64,000 nucleotides of DNA, from assembly GCA_020525365.1 (NCBI GenBank), contig JAIZOF010000001.1, positions 526,381 through 590,380 of the forward strand, read 5' to 3'. A program made the translations under genes and the position numbers. Of the stretch, positions 27,313 through 37,684 are shown piece by piece. Below the pieces are notes generated by a model. The model searched no databases. It saw only the letters and a program-made list of their open reading frames with translations, and was not told the origin of the DNA. The stretch comes from Sulfurovum sp. (GTDB lineage Bacteria; Campylobacterota; Campylobacteria; Campylobacterales; Sulfurovaceae). Each line of letters begins with the position of its first letter. Within the stretch, counting starts at the first letter, position 1.

Positions 27313-28081
27313 AGGGTTAACTACCACTTTTTACAAACATAATGGTGTATTGACACAAGAGCAGTTCTCATATATTGTGATGAAGCATACTACTCTACTT
27401 GAAGAGAGTGATACCATCTTTATATTACTTCAGGCATCAGGATATCCCATAGAAAAAAAGAGTGGTTTTTATCGACTTAAAACCTTTTTTACACCCTATA
27501 CTGAACAGAGATATTGTGTTATAGATATAGAGACCAATGGCAGTAAGCCAGGTACATCGCAAGTGATTGAGATAGGGGCAGTAATGATACAGCATGGTAA
27601 GGTTATTGACTGTTATGAAACTTTTGTTGAGTGCGCCTATTTGCCCGAATACATTACCAAGATTACTGGTATCGAGCCAGAAGATCTAAAGGAAGCACCT
27701 ACAAGACGTGAAGCGCTTGTTGCACTACGAAAATTTATGGATGATGCAGTATTTGTTGCACATAATGCCAGTTTTGATTACACTTTTCTTTCTGCCTCTT
27801 TTGAGCGTTTTGGGCTTGGAAATATAGGAAATCCAATACTTTGTACGATTAATCTTGCTAAGCGAACATTTGAAAGTGAACGCTATGGACTTGCCTATTT
27901 GATTGAATCACTTGAGATGGAAACTGCTTGCCATCATCGTGCCTACTCTGATGCACTCTGTGCCTCTAAGGTTATGCTCAAAAGTTTTGAAACACTACCT
28001 GGGTATGTAAAGACAACCAGTGATCTCTTACAGTTTGCAGAATCAAGCAAAAAAACAAGACAAAATAAGACAAAACAGTAG
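27296..28081 (+). CDS. dnaQ: DnaQ-like 3'-5' exonuclease (DNA polymerase III epsilon type)
   Basis: DEDDh exonuclease with motif I DIETNG at about residue 80, motif II HNASFDYTFL and motif III HRAYSDA, so all four acidic residues and the histidine are present. An N-terminal extension of about 70 residues precedes the exonuclease domain, as in Campylobacter homologues. ATG at 27296 is preferred over a TTG at 27290. The C-terminal tail is Lys-rich. Predicted to proofread for DNA polymerase III, although other DEDDh exonucleases look alike. Confidence 0.87.
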   Translation: MRKVFEGLTTTFYKHNGVLTQEQFSYIVMKHTTLLEESDTIFILLQASGYPIEKKSGFYRLKTFFTPYTEQRYCVIDIETNGSKPGTSQVIEIGAVMIQHGKVIDCYETFVECAYLPEYITKITGIEPEDLKEAPTRREALVALRKFMDDAVFVAHNASFDYTFLSASFERFGLGNIGNPILCTINLAKRTFESERYGLAYLIESLEMETACHHRAYSDALCASKVMLKSFETLPGYVKTTSDLLQFAESSKKTRQNKTKQ

Positions 28082-28106
28082 CTAAGAAAATTTGTATAGC
28101 TTCTTG

Positions 28107-28757
28107 CTATTTATTTTCCTTGTCTATAATTGTATGTAAAAAAATAATCTCTGCAAATACTGGGGTAAAAATATTCAATATAGGAATATAGTTAAATATT
28201 GCGGCAACCATAGCAAGAACAGTTGCATTTTTAACCTCTATCTTCTGCTCCTGTGGCACAAAAAGTGATTGAATATCATAGATACTGGAGTCCTTGATGG
28301 GTATTGACCAAAGCCAAAGCATCCATATGGCCCCTATAAGGGGGATAAACATTAGCGGCAGTAGAAAAAGGAAGAGAAAAAAGAAGGATAGACCACTACG
28401 AATACTTAAGATGGTAGATTTCATAACAGAAGATGAATTTACTACCTTTGCATATGGATAGTGTTTTTGTGCAAGCATAATAAGTAGTGGTTCTATCATG
28501 AATGAAGTAACGACAGAGAGTGTTAAGATAAAGAGCATATAGCCTACTGCTACTATGGCAATAGATGCCCCAGTTGTTTGTGCCCACTCCCATGGTATCC
28601 ATCCAAGATAATTGATAATGAATCCTTTTAATATATCTCCAAGTAGCCAAATGAGACCCCATGTGATTACGGTAGAAATCATACCAACTTTAAAGATAAA
28701 AAGCAGTACAGCAGAAGAGAAGATGTCTTTGAAACTTTTGATAATAATTGTATTCAT
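28107..28757 (-). CDS. EI24/CysZ-like integral membrane protein
   Basis: A 216-residue membrane protein with about four to five hydrophobic segments and the broad EI24 (CysZ-like) layout. In enterobacteria CysZ is a sulfate channel, but Campylobacterota EI24 proteins are uncharacterised, so no substrate is assigned. It lies three bases after the gamma-carbonic anhydrase-like gene in a ppk1-gammaCA-EI24 minus-strand run. Confidence 0.7.
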   Translation of the reverse strand: MNTIIIKSFKDIFSSAVLLFIFKVGMISTVITWGLIWLLGDILKGFIINYLGWIPWEWAQTTGASIAIVAVGYMLFILTLSVVTSFMIEPLLIMLAQKHYPYAKVVNSSSVMKSTILSIRSGLSFFFLFLFLLPLMFIPLIGAIWMLWLWSIPIKDSSIYDIQSLFVPQEQKIEVKNATVLAMVAAIFNYIPILNIFTPVFAEIIFLHTIIDKENK

Positions 28758-28760
28758 TTT

Positions 28761-29297
28761 TTATACCTCTTTCAGTAGGTATTCATTCTTAAATTTTACA
28801 TACCGTTCTGCTGATGCATAGAGCTCTGTAACCTCTTTATCTGTCAGCACTCTAATCACTTTTGCAGGACTACCCATAATGAGGCTTCGTGGTGGAAACC
28901 TTTTGTTCTTAGTCACAAGGCTTCCTGCACCTACGATAGACTCTTTGCCGATTACCGCACCATCAAGTATGGTGGCACTCATGCCAATAAGGCAGGCATC
29001 TTCAATGGTGCAACCATGCAACATAACACGATGTCCAACGGTGACATCATTGCCAATAATAGTGGGATTGCCATCACTCATATCCTCTTTTTTATGGTGG
29101 GTAACATGAATCATACTTAAGTCTTGAATGTTGGTACGATCACCAATTTTAACATAGTGCACATCTGCACGCACTACGCAACCAAACCATACTGCACTGT
29201 CATCTCCTATCTGGGTACGCCCAATGACTGAAGCCCCTTCAGCAATCCATGCATGCTTTCCTAGTTTTGGAACCCACTCTTTAAACTGTAAAATCAT
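28761..29297 (-). CDS. Gamma-carbonic anhydrase family protein (left-handed beta helix)
   Basis: A 178-residue hexapeptide-repeat protein. Zinc-ligand histidines of the family appear in MIHVTHHKK and VGHRVMLHG, and the repeats (for example IGDDSAVWFGCVVRADVHY) follow the trimeric Cam/YrdA pattern. Many relatives have no proven carbonic anhydrase activity, so enzymatic function is left open. Separated from ppk1 by one base. Confidence 0.9.
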   Translation of the reverse strand: MILQFKEWVPKLGKHAWIAEGASVIGRTQIGDDSAVWFGCVVRADVHYVKIGDRTNIQDLSMIHVTHHKKEDMSDGNPTIIGNDVTVGHRVMLHGCTIEDACLIGMSATILDGAVIGKESIVGAGSLVTKNKRFPPRSLIMGSPAKVIRVLTDKEVTELYASAERYVKFKNEYLLKEV

Positions 29298-29298
29298 T

Positions 29299-31383
29299 TT
29301 ATCCCTCTTTGATGATACGATTTGTTAAACGATGTACATAGTCTGGTATCTCTTTTTTGGTTTTATTGTATAGTTTATTGATATACCGCTCAAGTATTTC
29401 ATGATTATTAATATTTTTACCAAGTGTTGGTACCTTGATGTATTCGCCACTCTTTTGTAATTTCCAGTGTAGTTGGTTATCTGTTGTCTGTAGTATAAGA
29501 ATTTGTTCAATCTTTTGCGAGAGAGCTTTTTCGAGTATGGGTGTCATCAGTTCTACGCGACGCACAAGGTTTCGTGGCATCAGGTCAGCACTAGAGATAT
29601 AGCACTGTACTTGATGGTGTTTAAAGTAATAGATACGCGGATGCTCCAAATATTTACCAATAATAGAAGAGACTGTAATATTCTCGCTTACGCCATTGAC
29701 TCCTGGCTTAAGGCAGCAAATCCCACGAATAATAAGATTGATTTTGCATCCTTTTTGAGATGCCCTATAGAGTGTTTTGATAATATCAGTGTCGACCAAT
29801 GAATTGGCCTTAAGAATAATATGTCCTTGTTTGCCGTGCTGACTCTCTTTTTCAATAAGATCTACGAGTTTGGGTTTAATTTGTGTTGGTGATACAAGGA
29901 GTGTATCTAGTTTTGTATGGGCTGAAAACCCTGTTAGAAAATGAAAGAAGTGAGTTGCATCGGTTGAAATAGTCTCTTTGGTAGTAAAATAAGAGATATC
30001 AGTGTATATCTTGGCAGTAGTTGGGTTGTAGTTTCCTGTAGCAAGATGAATATAGCTTTGTAATTTACGCCCTTTTCGTTTAATAATCTGTGTGATCTTT
30101 GCATGCACCTTGAGTCCAGGAATACCGTAGACCACATGCGCACCAGCATCTTCGAGTGCCTTGGCCCATCGTAGGTTATTTTCCTCATCAAAGCGTGCCT
30201 TAAGTTCGACAAGTACTGTCACCTGCTTGCCTTCACGTGTTGCATCAATGAGTGCTTTAATAATGTGGGACTTCTGTCCAGCACGGTAAAGTGTCATACG
30301 AATAGCAATGGTTTCAGGATCAGTGGCAGCCTGTTTAATGAATTGTATGACCGGTTCAAAGCTATCAAAAGGATGATAGAGCAATATATCCTGCTTCTCT
30401 ATTGCTTCGAAGATATTTCCTGTATCAAATGGTGGTAAGATTTTTGGGGTAAAGGGTGGTAGCACTAGATGTGACAGTTGGCTATCTTCTACAATTTGCC
30501 AAAGTGCACCAAGGTTGAGAGGTAGGCTCTTGTAGGAGTAGATATCATTCTCATCAAGATTGAGATGTGTTAGCAGAAACTGTAACAGATTTGTATCGAC
30601 CCCTTCAAGTATCTCAAGACGTATAAGTAAACCCTTGTTTCGCGAACGTAGCCCTTCTTGTAGTATTTCAAGAAAGTCATCTGCCTCCTCCTCTTCTATT
30701 TCAATATCAGCATTTCTGGTAACACGAAATGGGGTTGATGCAAGTGGGGTAAACCCTGGAAAAAGCTCTATTGTAAAATGTTCCACTATACTTTCAATGG
30801 GAATAAAGGTTTTTCCTATCTGAATAAAACGTGGCAGTATACGTGGAATACGAATGAGTCCATGTTTAATATTTTTTGACTCATCTTGAAGGGTAATTGC
30901 AAGTGCAAAACTGAGATTGTTTAGATGTGGGAAAGGGTGTGTTGCATCGATAGCAATAGGAATAATAACTGGATATATCTCATCAAAAAATATTTTTCTA
31001 ATCTCAGCCTGCTCTTCTTGGGTTAGTACTTCATAGTTCTTAATGTGTACATCATGTGTATGTAATTCAGAGATAATGGAAGTATAGCAGACCTCAAGTA
31101 CATGATGCTCTTTGTGTAAATAGGTATGTATCTGTTTAAGTTGCTCTATCGGTGCTAGCTTGTCTGCACCAGTCTCTTGTATGTGTGCTTTAAAGAGTGT
31201 CTTAAGCCCTGCGACACGAATCATATAAAATTCATCAAGGTTGGTACCGTAGATGGCAAGAAACTTTAGCCGTTCTAGTGGTGGTAGTTTTTCATCAAGT
31301 GCTTGTGCTAATACCCGTGAATTAAACTGTAACCAGCTTAATTCACGATTGAAGTAGAGCTGGGAAGAGTTAAGATCAATCAT
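29299..31383 (-). CDS. ppk: Polyphosphate kinase 1
   Basis: Makes inorganic polyphosphate from ATP, reversibly. About 694 residues with the N domain opening LYFNRELSWLQFNSRVLAQA, a head domain, and two C-terminal phospholipase-D-like domains. The autophosphorylated histidine lies in LKVHAKI, followed by HLATGNYN. The frame reaches a GTG at 31389, but the ATG at 31383, seven bases after GAGG, is the better start. First gene of a three-gene minus-strand run. Confidence 0.95.
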   Translation of the reverse strand: MIDLNSSQLYFNRELSWLQFNSRVLAQALDEKLPPLERLKFLAIYGTNLDEFYMIRVAGLKTLFKAHIQETGADKLAPIEQLKQIHTYLHKEHHVLEVCYTSIISELHTHDVHIKNYEVLTQEEQAEIRKIFFDEIYPVIIPIAIDATHPFPHLNNLSFALAITLQDESKNIKHGLIRIPRILPRFIQIGKTFIPIESIVEHFTIELFPGFTPLASTPFRVTRNADIEIEEEEADDFLEILQEGLRSRNKGLLIRLEILEGVDTNLLQFLLTHLNLDENDIYSYKSLPLNLGALWQIVEDSQLSHLVLPPFTPKILPPFDTGNIFEAIEKQDILLYHPFDSFEPVIQFIKQAATDPETIAIRMTLYRAGQKSHIIKALIDATREGKQVTVLVELKARFDEENNLRWAKALEDAGAHVVYGIPGLKVHAKITQIIKRKGRKLQSYIHLATGNYNPTTAKIYTDISYFTTKETISTDATHFFHFLTGFSAHTKLDTLLVSPTQIKPKLVDLIEKESQHGKQGHIILKANSLVDTDIIKTLYRASQKGCKINLIIRGICCLKPGVNGVSENITVSSIIGKYLEHPRIYYFKHHQVQCYISSADLMPRNLVRRVELMTPILEKALSQKIEQILILQTTDNQLHWKLQKSGEYIKVPTLGKNINNHEILERYINKLYNKTKKEIPDYVHRLTNRIIKEG

Positions 31384-31494
31384 TGACACACCTCTATTGT
31401 TTGTAATTTCATAGAGAATTACCCCATATTACATAAAAACTTTTTTAAGAGAAAAGCATACCATAACTATCTACTATTCACTATTAAAGGGATC

Positions 31495-33468
31495 TCAAAG
31501 TTTCTTTATCTTTGCAATTTCATCACGTAGTCTTGCTGCTTCTTCAAACTCTAGATTTTTGGCTGCCGCAAGCATCTTAGCTTTAATTTCTTTAATAAGT
31601 TTTTGGCGTTCACCTTTGGGCATACGATCAAGTTTATCACGTTTATTGTAAAGCTCTCCAGCATCTTCAACCTTGAGATTGGTATCAAGCTCTCTAATGG
31701 TGGTTTTGGGTGTGATGTTATATTTTTTGTTATAAGCAACTTGTTTTTCTCTACGCTTTTGGGTAATTTCGATAGTTGTTTTCATTGAGTCAGTCATCTT
31801 TTTGGCATACATCAGAACCTTCCCATTGGCATTACGGGCAGCACGTCCGGCAGTCTGTATAAGGGAAGTTTTAGAACGAAGAAAACCCTCTTTGTCTGCA
31901 TCAAGAATGGCAACCAGTGAGACTTCAGGTAGGTCGAGTCCTTCTCTGAGCAAGTTGATTCCTACTAGAATATCAAACTCTCCTAGACGCAAGGAGCGAA
32001 TAATCTGATTTCGTTCGATTGCATCAAGATCGGAGTGCATATATTTACACCTAAGCCCAAGATCGTTGTAATAGCTTGTCAGTTCCTCTGCCATTTTTTT
32101 TGTTAATACAGTAATGAGTACTCGTTCATCCTGCTCAATGACTGGTTTCATGCGGTCATGTAGATTTTCAACTTGATAGGTACTATCAATGACTTCTATT
32201 TCGGGATCAAGTAACCCAGTAGGTCTGACAACCTGTTCGGCAATGGTACTAGAGAGTTCTAATTCCAGATCAGAAGGGGTGGCAGAAACAAAAAGGTAGT
32301 GAGGTGCCTTGTTGATATACTCCTCAAAACGTAGTGGACGATTGTCAAGTGCAGAAGGAAGGCGAAAACCATGATCTACTAGTACCTCCTTACGGCTACG
32401 GTCTCCAGCATACATGCCACGAAACTGTGGTAGAGAGACATGTGATTCATCAACGATAACCAGGTAATCCTCATGCATTATTTCAAAGTAGTCCATCATT
32501 GAGTAAGGAGTTTCTCCAGGTTTTTTACCAGTTAAGTGACGTGAGTAGTTCTCGATACCTTTGCAGATACCAGTGGCTTCTAGCATTTCAAGGTCAAATT
32601 CAGTACGTTGTTTAAGGCGACTATATTCTGCCATACGCTCTTCTCTTTGAAAATACACCAATCGTTCACTCAGTTCCTCTTCGATGGTTTTGATAGCATG
32701 TGTAAGCTTCTCTTTGCCAACAATAAATTGATTGGCAGAGTAGATAGTTGCCTCCTTCATTGATGCCTCTTTCTCTCCTGTAAGAGAGTTGAAGGTGTAG
32801 ATATCTTCTATTTCGTCTGTAAAAAATTCCACACGGATAGCATATTCATCAGAGTAGGCAGGGTAGATATCAATTACCTCACCACTGACACGAAAGTTTC
32901 CAATATCGAAGAATTCATCGTTACGTTTATAGCCCATGTCAACCAAGCGTAATAGAAGCTCTTTTTGATTGTATGTTTCGCCCACACAGAGTTTTTGGAC
33001 AATAGATCGGTAGTCTTCAGGTGATCCAAGCCCATAGTTTGCTGAGACTGAAGCAATAACAATGACATCGTCATGACTTAGCAAAGAAGCAGTAGTACTT
33101 AGTCTTAAACGTTCTAACTCCTGATTGATTGAACTATCTTTTTCGATGAAGAGATCTTGTCTTGGCAGGTAGGCTTCAGGCTGATAGTAGTCATAATAAG
33201 AGATAAAATACTCTACATGATTGTTAGGAAAAAAAGCTTTAAATTCTGAGTAAAGTTGTGCTGCTAGTGTCTTGTTATGTGTCATAATGAGTGTAGGTTT
33301 TTTGGTCTTTTCGATGATCTTTGCCATTGTATAGGTTTTACCAGAACCAGTTACACCCAATAAGGTTTGATAGCGGTTGCCTTTTTCAATAGATTGGGAC
33401 AATGTATCGATAGCTTGAGGTTGATCTCCAGAAGGCTTGTAGGGGCTCTTAACGGTAAAGTTTGGCAA
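31495..33468 (-). CDS. uvrB: Excinuclease ABC subunit B
   Basis: Damage-verifying helicase of nucleotide excision repair. Walker [11 protein letters not shown], the beta-hairpin ([12 protein letters not shown]), helicase motifs through QTAGRAARN, and the C-terminal UVR motif ([13 protein letters not shown]) are all present. The open frame runs to 33519, but that would add 17 unusual residues and overlap the upstream nudix gene. A TTG at 33468, five bases after AAGGAG, gives the expected [15 protein letters not shown] opening and removes the overlap, so it is chosen; the protein is then 657 residues. Confidence 0.94.
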   Translation of the reverse strand: MPNFTVKSPYKPSGDQPQAIDTLSQSIEKGNRYQTLLGVTGSGKTYTMAKIIEKTKKPTLIMTHNKTLAAQLYSEFKAFFPNNHVEYFISYYDYYQPEAYLPRQDLFIEKDSSINQELERLRLSTTASLLSHDDVIVIASVSANYGLGSPEDYRSIVQKLCVGETYNQKELLLRLVDMGYKRNDEFFDIGNFRVSGEVIDIYPAYSDEYAIRVEFFTDEIEDIYTFNSLTGEKEASMKEATIYSANQFIVGKEKLTHAIKTIEEELSERLVYFQREERMAEYSRLKQRTEFDLEMLEATGICKGIENYSRHLTGKKPGETPYSMMDYFEIMHEDYLVIVDESHVSLPQFRGMYAGDRSRKEVLVDHGFRLPSALDNRPLRFEEYINKAPHYLFVSATPSDLELELSSTIAEQVVRPTGLLDPEIEVIDSTYQVENLHDRMKPVIEQDERVLITVLTKKMAEELTSYYNDLGLRCKYMHSDLDAIERNQIIRSLRLGEFDILVGINLLREGLDLPEVSLVAILDADKEGFLRSKTSLIQTAGRAARNANGKVLMYAKKMTDSMKTTIEITQKRREKQVAYNKKYNITPKTTIRELDTNLKVEDAGELYNKRDKLDRMPKGERQKLIKEIKAKMLAAAKNLEFEEAARLRDEIAKIKKL

Positions 33469-33494
33469 GTAAGCTCCTTTTGGTATATTCAGTT

Positions 33495-34061
33495 TTATGT
33501 ATATTTCTGTTTCCACCACATAAAGGCAAACATTAGCCCAGGTGTTTTGGCAACAGATTCATTATAGATCAAGGTTTCCATTTCGTCAACAGGTACTTCA
33601 AGTACCTCAATCAGTTCATCATCGATTCCACCACCATTGGAGACTTGCATTTTGCTATCTACTTCAGCATAGTACAATGTCTGTTTACTTCCTGCAAAAC
33701 CAACAGATGTATGAAATGCGGTTACACGCTCTATGGTATTTAGAGGTACACGGTAACCACACTCTTCTTCTATCTCTTCAATGGCAATCTGTATAAGGGA
33801 AAGGTCCTTATCAACAATGCCTGCACAAAGTTCTACCGTATTTCCATCCTCATTGTTCAAGTAGACAGCAGGACGAAACTGTTTAACGAGAATAAAGGTC
33901 TTTTTTTCTAGATGGTAAAGTAGTATTGCCACACTATCGTGTGCCTCAACAACCTCCCAGTTTTTAGTAATACCGCACTGTTCATAGCATGCCAGTGCTG
34001 TCTGTATAAAGTGTGACTTCTTTAAAGGTTCAAGCCTGAAGTTTGTGATTTTGCTCTTCAT
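33495..34061 (-). CDS. Nudix hydrolase, UDP-sugar diphosphatase (NUDT14) type
   Basis: A 188-residue nudix protein. The box reads [20 protein letters not shown] followed by CGY. The first Glu and the Arg of the generic pattern are replaced, but the metal-binding EExxEE core is intact, and the GxVDxxLSL form is what NUDT14-like nucleotide-sugar diphosphatases show. The substrate is therefore likely a nucleoside diphosphate sugar; this is inference. The start lies inside the 3' end of the M23 peptidase gene (32-base overlap). Confidence 0.85.
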   Translation of the reverse strand: MKSKITNFRLEPLKKSHFIQTALACYEQCGITKNWEVVEAHDSVAILLYHLEKKTFILVKQFRPAVYLNNEDGNTVELCAGIVDKDLSLIQIAIEEIEEECGYRVPLNTIERVTAFHTSVGFAGSKQTLYYAEVDSKMQVSNGGGIDDELIEVLEVPVDEMETLIYNESVAKTPGLMFAFMWWKQKYT

Positions 34062-35292
34062 TCTCTACAACCTCTACAACTTCTGTATCTCGTAGTTTTC
34101 TAGAAAACCACTCTTGTCCCCAGATATAGGATGGAGTATTATTTGCAAGGTATACATTAAGTTTTTCCTTACTCTTTTCTATATCTGTTATTGCAAATTT
34201 TTTTAGTACTGCATTTCCAATTGATTTTTTTCTTAATACTCTCATTGGGTTAATCCAGTGCCCATATCTTGTTAAGCCAAAATGGAGGTGTGGACCAGTA
34301 CTTCGTCCAGAGTTTCCTGAATATCCGATAATTTGCCCTTTTCTGACACGTTGCCCCCGTTTAACTCTAATGCGGCTTTGATGGGCATAAAGCGAGACAT
34401 ACCCCCCTGCATGCCTAATCTTAACAACACGTCCGTAGCCACCCATCCATCCGGAAAATATGATTCTTCCATCATTGACAGCACGCAAAGGTGTACCTTT
34501 GCGTGCTCTAAAATCAGTTCCTTGATGAGGGCGATATCGATGTAAAAGGGGGTGCCAACGTCGATATGAAAACCCTGATGTAATTTGTGTATGCCTTAGC
34601 GGCATACCAAATCTACCTCTTTTTGACGTACGACTACGACGACCATAGACAACCTTTTTGTTGCCTGATTTTTTTCTTTTTACCTCTTTGTATCCATACC
34701 CATCTCCATCGGTATAGACATATTGCTCTTTTTTTCTTGTACTGATTTTTATGAGTTGGATTTTTGGCATGGCATAAAGCTCTCCAAGCCGTGTTTTTTG
34801 CATATAGATAAATGCAATTTCATCACCTTTTTGCAGACTTTGGGTATCAATATCACTACTATCAAGAGCCAAGGAAAGACGTTTTGCAAGTTGAGGAGAT
34901 TGAATACTGCTTAGTGCATCACTGTAGGGGTTACGCTCTACTGTTATTTTCCCAAAGTACTCTTTATTTTGATAGGTAACCGAGATGATATCAAACCCAT
35001 ATTCATCCAAATGGGGCTTTTTGAAAAGATGTATCTGCATCTCTTCATTGATGGGAATAAGCACTTGGTAGAGTATCCCATTTTTATCTTTTAATTCACA
35101 GTATTTGCTATTGCTACGTATCTCAAGAAGAAATTTTTTATCCTCGTCTGAGATCGATTGGAGTAGGCTTTTTGAAATATGATTTGTGCCAAGATAGTCT
35201 GAAAAAGTTTGATTCTTTTTCCATTGTTTATAGTCCACTTTCATACTGAGCACTAAAGTAGTCCAGAGTAGACACAAAATGATTATTTTCAT
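34030..35292 (-). CDS. M23 peptidoglycan peptidase (Csd3/Pgp3-like)
   Basis: About 420 residues. A signal peptide (about 1-17) leads to an N-terminal region of about 220 residues and a C-terminal LytM domain with zinc ligands in HQGTDF and GPHLHFG. Between them is a strongly basic stretch (KEVKRKKSGNKKVVYGRRSR). The architecture matches the Helicobacter Csd3 and Campylobacter Pgp3 enzymes, which trim and cleave peptidoglycan and set cell shape; the orthology is inferred. ATG at 35292; a TTG just upstream is less likely. Confidence 0.88.
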   Translation of the reverse strand: MKIIILCLLWTTLVLSMKVDYKQWKKNQTFSDYLGTNHISKSLLQSISDEDKKFLLEIRSNSKYCELKDKNGILYQVLIPINEEMQIHLFKKPHLDEYGFDIISVTYQNKEYFGKITVERNPYSDALSSIQSPQLAKRLSLALDSSDIDTQSLQKGDEIAFIYMQKTRLGELYAMPKIQLIKISTRKKEQYVYTDGDGYGYKEVKRKKSGNKKVVYGRRSRTSKRGRFGMPLRHTQITSGFSYRRWHPLLHRYRPHQGTDFRARKGTPLRAVNDGRIIFSGWMGGYGRVVKIRHAGGYVSLYAHQSRIRVKRGQRVRKGQIIGYSGNSGRSTGPHLHFGLTRYGHWINPMRVLRKKSIGNAVLKKFAITDIEKSKEKLNVYLANNTPSYIWGQEWFSRKLRDTEVVEVVENEEQNHKLQA

Positions 35293-35336
35293 CAATATTA
35301 ATCTACTCCCAAATTTTGAGCATTATTATAGCCGAA

Positions 35337-36011
35337 TTAGATTAAATTGGTTGTGTAGTCGTGATGTTCAAGGTAATTAAGCGGATACGTTTTAACCTCT
35401 CCTTCTTCAATAAACCAAAGTTTTGTTGCCAATTTTTTTGCTTCAGCTATATCGTGGCTTACCATTAGTGTGGTCATATTAAAACGCATATGAAGTTCTT
35501 TGATATGTATTGAGAGTTTATGTCGCATACGTGGATCAAGACTGCTTAGGGGCTCATCGAGTAGTAGTAGTTTTGGACGACGCATCAGTGCGCGTGCCAA
35601 TGCAACTCGTTGTTTTTGTCCACTGCTAAGATATTGTACATTTTGGTTATCTAATCCCGTTATTTCCATTGTCTCCAGTAGCTCATCTGCCAGTTTGTTG
35701 TCAGTACTGACAAACATGAGATTTTCTTTAACAGACATATTGTCAAAAAGTGCAAAGTCTTGAAAGACAAAACCAACATTTCGTTGCTGTATAGATAGTG
35801 TACTTGTTTTGTTTTGCCATACTTCACCATCAACAACTATATCTCCGTTAGCACTTTCAAGTCCAGCAAGTATTCGTAGTAGAGTACTCTTTCCTGCACC
35901 ACTCTCTCCCATAATAACAATAAAGTCTCCCTTGTTGACAGATTGTTTTACAAAGAGTGTCATCATGCCTTGACTGCCATATAACTCTTTTTGTAGTGTC
36001 ATATTGATCAT
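35337..36011 (-). CDS. modC: Molybdate ABC transporter ATP-binding protein
   Basis: A 224-residue ABC ATPase with Walker A GESGAGKST, Q-loop VFQDFALF, signature LSSGQKQR and Walker B LLLLDEP. It is shorter than E. coli ModC and lacks the C-terminal molybdate-sensing TOBE domain. Four-base overlap with modB and the order modA-modB-modC support the assignment. Tungstate as substrate cannot be excluded. Confidence 0.88.
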   Translation of the reverse strand: MINMTLQKELYGSQGMMTLFVKQSVNKGDFIVIMGESGAGKSTLLRILAGLESANGDIVVDGEVWQNKTSTLSIQQRNVGFVFQDFALFDNMSVKENLMFVSTDNKLADELLETMEITGLDNQNVQYLSSGQKQRVALARALMRRPKLLLLDEPLSSLDPRMRHKLSIHIKELHMRFNMTTLMVSHDIAEAKKLATKLWFIEEGEVKTYPLNYLEHHDYTTNLI

Positions 36012-36670
36012 GGTACTACCTTTAAAAGGTTTTTACGACGACGATGGTTATAAACATAGACACCCAATAACACCAAAAAACTTAAACCAAGTAATATTGC
36101 TGCATAGATATGTGCTGTGTCATATGCCATAATCTCAACCAGTTCATAGATTGCTACAGAGGCTACTTTGGTTTCACCAGGAATGGAGCCACCCACCATT
36201 AGTACTACCCCAAATTCACCAACTGTATGGGCAAAAGTCATGATGAGTGCTGTGATCAGAAAGGGTTTAATGTTAGGAAGCGCTACATAACGCAATGTCT
36301 TCCAGTGACTTTTTCCTGCCAAATAGCTCGCTTCTATCATGTGTTGGTTGAGTGATTCAAAACCATTTTGAAGTGGTTGTACCATAAATGGCAGCGAATA
36401 AAAACAGCTTGCCACAACCAGTCCAGTAAAGGTAAATACTAGCTTTTCCCCCAAAAGTGACTCAATAAAACTACCCACAGGTGAGTTGGGTGAAAATATC
36501 ACAAGTAGATAGAATCCCAATACTGAGGGAGGAAGTACAATTGGAAGTGCTGTTAAGGCTTCAAGAAAAGGCTTATATCTAGCATGAGTCCGAGAGAGCC
36601 ACCATGCAAATGGAAGTGCAACCATAAAAAGAATTAGTGTGGTTAAAAATGCCAGTTTAAGAGAGTACAA
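36008..36670 (-). CDS. modB: Molybdate ABC transporter permease
   Basis: A 220-residue inner-membrane permease with five to six helices. The LPIVLPPSVLGFYLLV segment and the EAA-loop region (EASYLAGKSHWKTLRYVALP) are typical of ModB, as is the GEFGVVLMVGGSIPGET block. It lies 15 bases after modA and overlaps modC by four bases. Confidence 0.92.
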   Translation of the reverse strand: MYSLKLAFLTTLILFMVALPFAWWLSRTHARYKPFLEALTALPIVLPPSVLGFYLLVIFSPNSPVGSFIESLLGEKLVFTFTGLVVASCFYSLPFMVQPLQNGFESLNQHMIEASYLAGKSHWKTLRYVALPNIKPFLITALIMTFAHTVGEFGVVLMVGGSIPGETKVASVAIYELVEIMAYDTAHIYAAILLGLSFLVLLGVYVYNHRRRKNLLKVVP

Positions 36671-36685
36671 AAGGGGTCATGTCTA

Positions 36686-37432
36686 TCATAGTACGTGGTA
36701 TCCATATTGGGTGAGTATCTTTTTAGCATCGGTACTTTGCATAAATGTAAAAAATAGCTTTGCTTGACTGTGATTGGTTGCACGTTTTAGTAAAACCATG
36801 CCTTGTGAAATGGGTGTATGGAGCTTGGTTGGCACATCAATCCAGTTAACTCCCTCTTTAAAGTGTTTCATTTGAGGAGAAAAAAGTGATGACTTTGCTA
36901 CAATTCCTACATCGGCACCATGAAGTACATAAGTAAGTGTTTGAGCAATAGATTCACCATAGACAAGTTTTGAATATAATGTATCATAGAGCTTGGTATT
37001 TTTTAATGCTTCTACTGCTGCAACACCGTAGGGCGCTGTTTTGGGGTTGGCAATAGCAATGTGACTGACTGATGGGGAGGTCAATAGTTGTAGATTTTTC
37101 TTCATCTCTTTGGGTTTAATGGAAAACAGTACCAGTGTACCTTGTGCATAGACTATGGGTACTCCTACTGTGTGACCCTCTTCATAGAGCTTTTTGGGGT
37201 AGTCCATATTGGCAGAGAGAAATAGATCAAATGGTGCACCATTGGCAATCTGTGTTGCTAGTTTTCCACTTCCTCCTATGGTGTATTTGACATGAATTTG
37301 TGGGTATTGTTGTTCAAACTTTGTCACCAGTGCTTTGATCGCCTCACCCATATTGGCAGCTAGTGCAATGTAGATTGTTTCTCCATATGTGACAGAGAGA
37401 AGTAGCCATGAGACTAAAATTAGTTTATACAT
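36686..37432 (-). CDS. modA: Molybdate-binding periplasmic protein
   Basis: Periplasmic oxyanion-binding protein. From the ATG at 37432 (AGGG upstream) it begins MYKLILVSWLLLSVTYG, a signal peptide; the frame extends 17 codons further without one, so the internal start is preferred. ModA marks are AANMGEAIKAL, GGSGKLATQI, APFDLFLSANMDYP and the TAPYGVAA block. About 248 residues. First gene of modABC; supports molybdenum enzymes in the organism. Confidence 0.92.
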   Translation of the reverse strand: MYKLILVSWLLLSVTYGETIYIALAANMGEAIKALVTKFEQQYPQIHVKYTIGGSGKLATQIANGAPFDLFLSANMDYPKKLYEEGHTVGVPIVYAQGTLVLFSIKPKEMKKNLQLLTSPSVSHIAIANPKTAPYGVAAVEALKNTKLYDTLYSKLVYGESIAQTLTYVLHGADVGIVAKSSLFSPQMKHFKEGVNWIDVPTKLHTPISQGMVLLKRATNHSQAKLFFTFMQSTDAKKILTQYGYHVL

Positions 37433-37640
37433 GTTAAGCCCTATTTCCCTACCGTCATATTTTATGCTAATGTCTGTCACCATGGCTTCTATTTAATAAA
37501 TGGTGATTTAGGCAAGATGCTCTGGAAAATGTGTATGTTTCCTTTTTGGGATCTTGACAGATTTTTCAGTCGTTTTCCATAGATTGCATGAAAGAATATA
37601 ACAAAAATATTACCACTATATACCTTAATACATAACGCGC

Positions 37641-37669
37641 TTGACAAAGTTGTTTGAAAGTGTTATTAT
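37641..37669 (+). promoter_or_regulatory. Sigma-70-type promoter of ssrA
   Basis: TTGACA at 37641-37646 and TATTAT at 37664-37669 are separated by exactly 17 bases. The -10 box ends 15 bases before the predicted 5' end of tmRNA. This is the clearest housekeeping promoter in the window. Confidence 0.8.
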
Positions 37670-37684
37670 CCTGCTCTACACTAT

